Assembly: GCA_902796095.1 (NCBI GenBank)
Contig: CADBNP010000122.1
Coordinates: forward strand, 1-9,811
Direction: 5' to 3'
From: an uncultured Aeromonadales bacterium
GTDB lineage: Bacteria; Pseudomonadota; Gammaproteobacteria; Enterobacterales; Succinivibrionaceae
Length of the DNA: 9,811 nt
In this document: positions 6,505 to 9,811 of the stretch, piece by piece
How the letters are laid out: each line of letters starts with the position of its first letter
Numbering within the stretch: position 1 is the first letter of the stretch
Program-made: the position numbers and the translations under genes
Notes under the pieces: model-generated
The model's input: the letters and a program-made list of their open reading frames with translations, nothing else
What the model was told of the DNA's origin: nothing
Databases searched by the model: none

Positions 6505-6520
6505 TCATACAGCCAATCTC

Positions 6521-7069
6521 TCAAATCAGTGAATCCGCAGTATTCCTGTAGATCTGCAGGATCCCGTCCGAATAGAGAACCCACATGACAAGATCAAAGG
6601 ATCCGGGATAATTTCCCAGGTATTCCGCAACTGTCGAAACTGCCACCTTCGAAGCCTGATCAGGAGGGTAGCCGTAAGCACCGGTTGATATTGAAGAAAA
6701 AGCGACAGTTCTGATCCCGTTCTCCCGGGCAAGATCAAGACAGGATCGGTAGCATGAGGCAAGAAGCCCGCTTTCTCCGGATCCGCCTCCTCTCCAGACC
6801 GGTCCCGGGGTGTGGATCACATAACGGCAGGGAAGACTGTATGCCCCCGTGATTTTCGCCATTCCCGTAGGACAGCCGTTCAGAGTACGGCATTCCTGAA
6901 GAAGTCCGGGACCGGCACGGCGATGTATGGCTCCGTCGACTCCGCCTCCGCCCAGAAGCGTCGTGTTGGCGGCATTGACTATGGCCTCCACTCCGTGATC
7001 CCGGGTTATATCTCCGCACACAAGACGGATCACCGTATCATGCACCTTGTAATCAAAGATCCTGTCCAT
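6521..7069 (-). CDS. Macrodomain protein, MacroD/YmdB-like ADP-ribose hydrolase
   Basis: This 182-residue single macrodomain probably binds ADP-ribose and removes acetyl or ADP-ribosyl groups, for example deacetylating O-acetyl-ADP-ribose or reversing protein ADP-ribosylation in the cytoplasm. The conserved parts are GDIT with D20, the VNAANTTLLGGGGVDGAIH loop (31-49) with N35 and the catalytic-type D45, and the phosphate loop STGAYGYP (128-135). The wording and D45 numbering match E. coli YmdB (about 177 residues) as remembered. AAGGAG (7083-7078) sits 8 bases before the ATG. It follows the methyltransferase-like gene by 43 bases with no terminator visible, so it may belong to the lptB-rpoN transcript. 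It has no signal peptide. A toxin-antitoxin type DarG role is less likely, because there is no DarT-like partner and no extra C-terminal domain. Confidence 0.93.
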   Translation of the reverse strand: MDRIFDYKVHDTVIRLVCGDITRDHGVEAIVNAANTTLLGGGGVDGAIHRRAGPGLLQECRTLNGCPTGMAKITGAYSLPCRYVIHTPGPVWRGGGSGESGLLASCYRSCLDLARENGIRTVAFSSISTGAYGYPPDQASKVAVSTVAEYLGNYPGSFDLVMWVLYSDGILQIYRNTADSLI

Positions 7070-7112
7070 TTACCAGACTCCTTAAGTTTCAGTTTCTCTT
7101 ATCCGCATGCTG

Positions 7113-7607
7113 TCAGAACAGCTTTTTCAGCCTGGGTATTGATCGGGGTACAGTCTGACAGTAGTTTCTGTACGGCTCGCCGTACAGTTTCAGAAGCCAT
7201 ACCTCCTCGGTATGCCGCAGAAGAATGTCCAGGTACAAAAAATAAAGAACGGGAAGAAATAAGAAAAGCGTATTCCCCGAGGCAAGAACGATCCCGGTGC
7301 TGCCGGAGAGGATCCCGCTGTATACAGGATTGCGCACAACTGCATACACTCCGTCCGTCATCAGCTGGTTGTTTCTGATATGACGGATCATTTTAGAAAC
7401 AAAGACAGCTCTGAACCACATCTGCAGCCCATACAGCAGAAGGATCAGACCGGAAAGGACTGCGGCACCGCGGATCGCTCCGCTCATCTGCCACATGGGA
7501 TCTGCCGGCAGAAAAAATGGACAGACAGAGGAAAGCATAACCGGAAAAGCATAAAACGGTCCGACACCAAAAATGGAAAGCGACTGTTTTTTCTGCTCCG
7601 GTTCCAT
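7113..7607 (-). CDS. Isoprenylcysteine carboxyl methyltransferase-family membrane protein
   Basis: This 164-residue integral membrane protein belongs to the ICMT/phospholipid-methyltransferase-like family. Hydrophobic segments lie at about 11-33, 44-65 and 103-128. The signature cofactor region follows the usual order: LMTDGVYAVVRNPVYSG (82-98), a TEE pair at 133-135, and YGEPYRNYCQTVPR near 142-155. The core reads RNP where eukaryotic ICMT has RHP, a common bacterial variant. Such bacterial proteins are presumed SAM-dependent methyltransferases, but their substrates are usually unknown because bacteria lack prenylated CaaX proteins. The ATG has GGAGA 6 bases upstream. It starts 47 bases after rpoN with no terminator in between, so it is likely co-transcribed from the lpt-rpoN locus, a position where hpf is normally found in relatives. 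Confidence 0.85.
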   Translation of the reverse strand: MEPEQKKQSLSIFGVGPFYAFPVMLSSVCPFFLPADPMWQMSGAIRGAAVLSGLILLLYGLQMWFRAVFVSKMIRHIRNNQLMTDGVYAVVRNPVYSGILSGSTGIVLASGNTLFLFLPVLYFLYLDILLRHTEEVWLLKLYGEPYRNYCQTVPRSIPRLKKLF

Positions 7608-7654
7608 TCAGATTCTCCGTTACACTCCAGTGAAATGATCCAGTCTCCTGAATT

Positions 7655-9319
7655 CTAAAGCTGCTTCCGCTGGCTTGTAGGAGGTATTTTCATGGTTTCA
7701 CGATACTTGGCGACAGTGCGCCGTGCCACATTGATGCCGTCCTCGGAAAGAATGGCTGAAATGGCACTGTCGGAAAGAGGTTTGCGTTTGTTCTCTCCGT
7801 CAATAAGCTTTCTGATCTTCGCCTGAACCGCAGTTGAGGAGCAGTCATCTCCCACATCGCTCCTCAGTGAGCTTGAGAAGAAATACTTGAGTTCAAAACT
7901 GCCCCGGGGAGTACACATGTATTTCTGATTGGTAATTCTTGAAACTGTTGATTCATGAACCCCGCACTCCTCGGCTATTGTGCTCAGGATCAGCGGCTTC
8001 ATTTTCTCCGGACCGTAATCAAAAAAATCCTTCTGGTAGTTGACGATGCACCTGGCAACTCTCAGAAGAGTATCGTTGCGCCTGTTAAAATTGTCCAGAA
8101 AACTTCTGGCTTCAGAAAGATGTTTCTTGAGATACTGTCTGTCGTCCTTGGAATCGATCTCGCTCTTTGATTCAGCCAGCGAGGCGTAGCTCTGGTTGAT
8201 CCTGACTCTCGGATAGCAGTCAGGATTGAGCACAACATGCCAGTCTCCGTTTTCCCTGCGGACAAGAACATCTGGCTTGAAATAAACCGAGTCATCATGG
8301 ATAAACCCGGCTCCGGGCTGAGGATCAAGACTGCGGATCAGAAGCATTATGGACTTGAGTTCATCCTCCTTTACAGACATGCGGCGCCTGATGCTTCTGA
8401 AGTCCTTGCTCTCCAGAAATCTGATATGATCCGTGAGAAGTTCCCTGGCCTTTTCGTAATAGGGGCTGTCACTGTGAAGATGGCGCAGCTGAACCAGCAT
8501 TGACTCCTTCATATCCATGGCGGCCACGCCGACAGGATCAAACAGCTGAACCCGGTGGATCACGCTGATCACCTCCTCCGGAAGGATCTCCTCCTGCTCC
8601 GCCAGCTCCTTTTCTATGTTAATTTCAGAAAAATCCAGACCCTCGTCCTCGATGCGATCCTCAAGAAGTATGTTCTGGGCCGCGTCAATAAGATCCTCCA
8701 CGCTTTCCGTAAGATAGCCGGCGTCATTTACTGCATCTATCACCGCTCTTGCGATGGCATTATCCGTTTTGCTGAAGGGTGACAGATTAAGCTGCCACAG
8801 GAGATGATCCTTGAGAGTCTCACGGGTGGATCCCTGATAGTCAAATGAATCGTCACTGTCGGCGATGGAACTTTTATGAACGGCGGTAACACCCTCCTCC
8901 CAGTTTTTGTCCCAGGTGTCATCAAGAGGAGAATCATCATCCTTCGGAAGAGAATCCGTCTCCATGGCTGTTACCACATCAGTCTCGGTGCCCGGCTGAA
9001 CAGTCTCCGCACCGTCGGAAAGAACGGCATCAGCATCAGCATCAGCATCAGCATCGGCATCAGTCCCGCTTCCCGCTTCACCGCCATTCCTGTCCCCAGC
9101 TGTTTCATCACCGTTCTTTTCTCCGGCTTCAGAAACATTCTCCTGCACCACATCGTCCTCAATCTCCAGCAGAGGGTTTTCCTCAACCTGACGGTTAATT
9201 TCCTGATTCATCTCCAGTGATGTCAGCTGCAGCATACTGATAAGCTGCTGCATCTGAGGGGTCATGGCAAGAGATGTACTCTGCCTCTGATAAAGACCTT
9301 GAGACTGATTTAAAGCCAT
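7655..9319 (-). CDS. rpoN: RNA polymerase sigma-54 factor
   Basis: This 554-residue sigma-54 directs RNA polymerase to -24/-12 promoters and needs AAA+ activators, typically for nitrogen, motility or stress genes. Region I is intact at residues 1-52, with the glutamine/leucine-rich AMTPQMQQLISMLQL and ENPLLE. Region II (about 53-163) is long and very acidic and holds six tandem Asp-Ala pairs (87-98). The core-binding domain follows from about 165. A helix-turn-helix lies around HESTVSRITNQKY (455-467), and the diagnostic RpoN box ARRTVAKYRE is at 532-541 near the end. E. coli RpoN has 477 residues, so this protein is about 77 longer, mostly in region II. The ATG lies 9 bases after the lptB stop, and its probable ribosome site TAGGAT overlaps that stop, which points to translational coupling. 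The usual hpf-ptsN-rapZ genes do not follow. Confidence 0.98.
   Translation of the reverse strand: MALNQSQGLYQRQSTSLAMTPQMQQLISMLQLTSLEMNQEINRQVEENPLLEIEDDVVQENVSEAGEKNGDETAGDRNGGEAGSGTDADADADADADAVLSDGAETVQPGTETDVVTAMETDSLPKDDDSPLDDTWDKNWEEGVTAVHKSSIADSDDSFDYQGSTRETLKDHLLWQLNLSPFSKTDNAIARAVIDAVNDAGYLTESVEDLIDAAQNILLEDRIEDEGLDFSEINIEKELAEQEEILPEEVISVIHRVQLFDPVGVAAMDMKESMLVQLRHLHSDSPYYEKARELLTDHIRFLESKDFRSIRRRMSVKEDELKSIMLLIRSLDPQPGAGFIHDDSVYFKPDVLVRRENGDWHVVLNPDCYPRVRINQSYASLAESKSEIDSKDDRQYLKKHLSEARSFLDNFNRRNDTLLRVARCIVNYQKDFFDYGPEKMKPLILSTIAEECGVHESTVSRITNQKYMCTPRGSFELKYFFSSSLRSDVGDDCSSTAVQAKIRKLIDGENKRKPLSDSAISAILSEDGINVARRTVAKYRETMKIPPTSQRKQL
9027..9062 (-). repeat. Hexanucleotide tandem repeat in rpoN encoding Asp-Ala
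   Basis: Six tandem copies of GCATCA on the plus strand, the fifth reading GCATCG, encode six Asp-Ala pairs (residues 87-98) in the acidic region II of RpoN. Because the unit is 6 bases, copy-number changes by slippage would keep the reading frame and only lengthen or shorten the linker. The near-identity of the copies suggests recent expansion. Confidence 0.92.
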
Positions 9320-9328
9320 TTACATATC

Positions 9329-9811
9329 CTACATAGCAAAATCATCACCCAGATATTTGCGGATAACATCCGGATTCTTAACCACCTCGTCCGGTGTTCC
9401 TGATGCTATGACCGATCCGGAATCCACAATATAGGCGGTTTCACAAACAGAAAGAGTTTCTCTGACATTATGATCTGTAATCAGAACACCTATTCCGCGT
9501 TCCTTGAGTTCCATAATAATGTCATTGATGTTTTTTACAGATTTGGGATCAATACCGGCAAAAGGCTCATCCAGCAGAATAAATTTCGGATTTGAAGCCA
9601 GAGCTCTGGCTATTTCAACTCTCCGCCTTTCTCCTCCGGAGAGACTCATTCCCAGAGTTTTCCGTATATGCTCAATGTGATATTCCTGGAGAATTGACTC
9701 CAGTCTCTCCCTTCGCTGCTTCCTGTTCAGGGACGGATCCAGCTCAAGCACCGCCATCAGATTATCCTCCACCGACAGACGTCTGAAGACAGATGCCTCC
9801 TGGGGGAGATA
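9329..9811 (-). CDS. lptB: LPS export ABC transporter ATPase LptB (5' end outside window)
   Basis: These are the last 160 or so residues of the LptB ATPase, which with LptFG extracts lipopolysaccharide from the inner membrane and passes it to LptC and LptA. The frame is open to the window edge and begins YLPQEASVFRRLS, the Q-loop region, so about 80 N-terminal residues including the Walker A motif are missing. Visible next are SVEDNLMAVLE, the ABC signature LSGGERRRVEIARAL, the Walker B FILLDEPFAGID, the H-loop ITDHNVRE, and the C-terminal KYLGDDFAM. The wording is very close to E. coli LptB as remembered. A GTG at 9772 is not a start, as it is the valine of LSVEDNL. rpoN follows after a 9-base gap, as in gammaproteobacterial lpt-rpoN operons. 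Confidence 0.97.
   Translation of the reverse strand, partial: YLPQEASVFRRLSVEDNLMAVLELDPSLNRKQRRERLESILQEYHIEHIRKTLGMSLSGGERRRVEIARALASNPKFILLDEPFAGIDPKSVKNINDIIMELKERGIGVLITDHNVRETLSVCETAYIVDSGSVIASGTPDEVVKNPDVIRKYLGDDFAM

Noticed and set aside
6521..7069. DarT/DarG-type toxin-antitoxin system
   Set aside because: The macrodomain stands alone at YmdB length. No DarT ADP-ribosyltransferase-like gene lies beside it.
6812..7378. 188-codon open frame on the plus strand
   Set aside because: It is antisense to the macrodomain and methyltransferase genes, which carry clear motifs. The translation shows no domain and no good ribosome site.
8876..9220. 114-codon plus-strand frame with an Ile-Ser repeat
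   Set aside because: It is the antisense reading of the rpoN Asp-Ala repeat. The repeat itself explains the open frame.
1..9811. Apparent abundance of GATC and GGATCC sites
   Set aside because: They look frequent by eye but I did not make a controlled count against composition. If real, this would fit ordinary Dam-type biology and codon choice, not a special element.

Overview
The window looks like chromosomal DNA of a Gram-negative bacterium, most likely a gammaproteobacterium. The strongest markers are an LptB-type ATPase followed directly by RpoN, as in the gammaproteobacterial lpt-rpoN locus, and an LptB protein very close to the enterobacterial one as I remember it. Base composition appears moderate, with AT-rich intergenic gaps. 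A meso-diaminopimelate dehydrogenase, a DUF3737 protein, a MalY/PatB lyase, a MATE exporter and a small nitroreductase together recall gut anaerobes such as Succinivibrionaceae. That family assignment is inference and is not shown by the sequence.

Layout: one gene is on the plus strand, a YdhF-like aldo/keto reductase (63-956). It converges on a block of genes that are all on the minus strand. Read in transcription order, from the right-hand edge leftwards, these are lptB (3' two thirds only), rpoN, an isoprenylcysteine methyltransferase-like membrane protein, a macrodomain ADP-ribose hydrolase, a DUF3737 beta-helix protein, a MATE exporter, a MalY/PatB PLP enzyme, a nitroreductase, and ddh. 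Hairpins followed by T-runs divide the block into four probable units: lptB-rpoN-methyltransferase-macrodomain; DUF3737-MATE-MalY; nitroreductase; and ddh. The ddh terminator is the most convincing, and the others are weaker AT-rich stems.

Functional reading: LptB powers lipopolysaccharide export and RpoN is sigma-54. The usual rpoN companions (hpf, ptsN, rapZ, npr) do not follow it here. Instead there are a membrane methyltransferase and a macrodomain protein. The DUF3737-MATE-MalY genes overlap by 4 and 8 bases, so they look translationally coupled and may form one functional module. I suggest, as inference, cleavage of a sulfur conjugate coupled to export. Ddh gives a one-step route to meso-diaminopimelate for peptidoglycan and lysine.

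No CRISPR array, insertion sequence, tRNA or rRNA was seen. No stretch over 300 bases lacks a gene. The longest gaps are 957-1157, which is rich in hairpins, and 2798-3012, which holds a probable promoter and a weak terminator. I do not see a clear new defence or mobile system. The best candidates for something undescribed are the DUF3737-MATE-MalY module and the altered rpoN neighbourhood.
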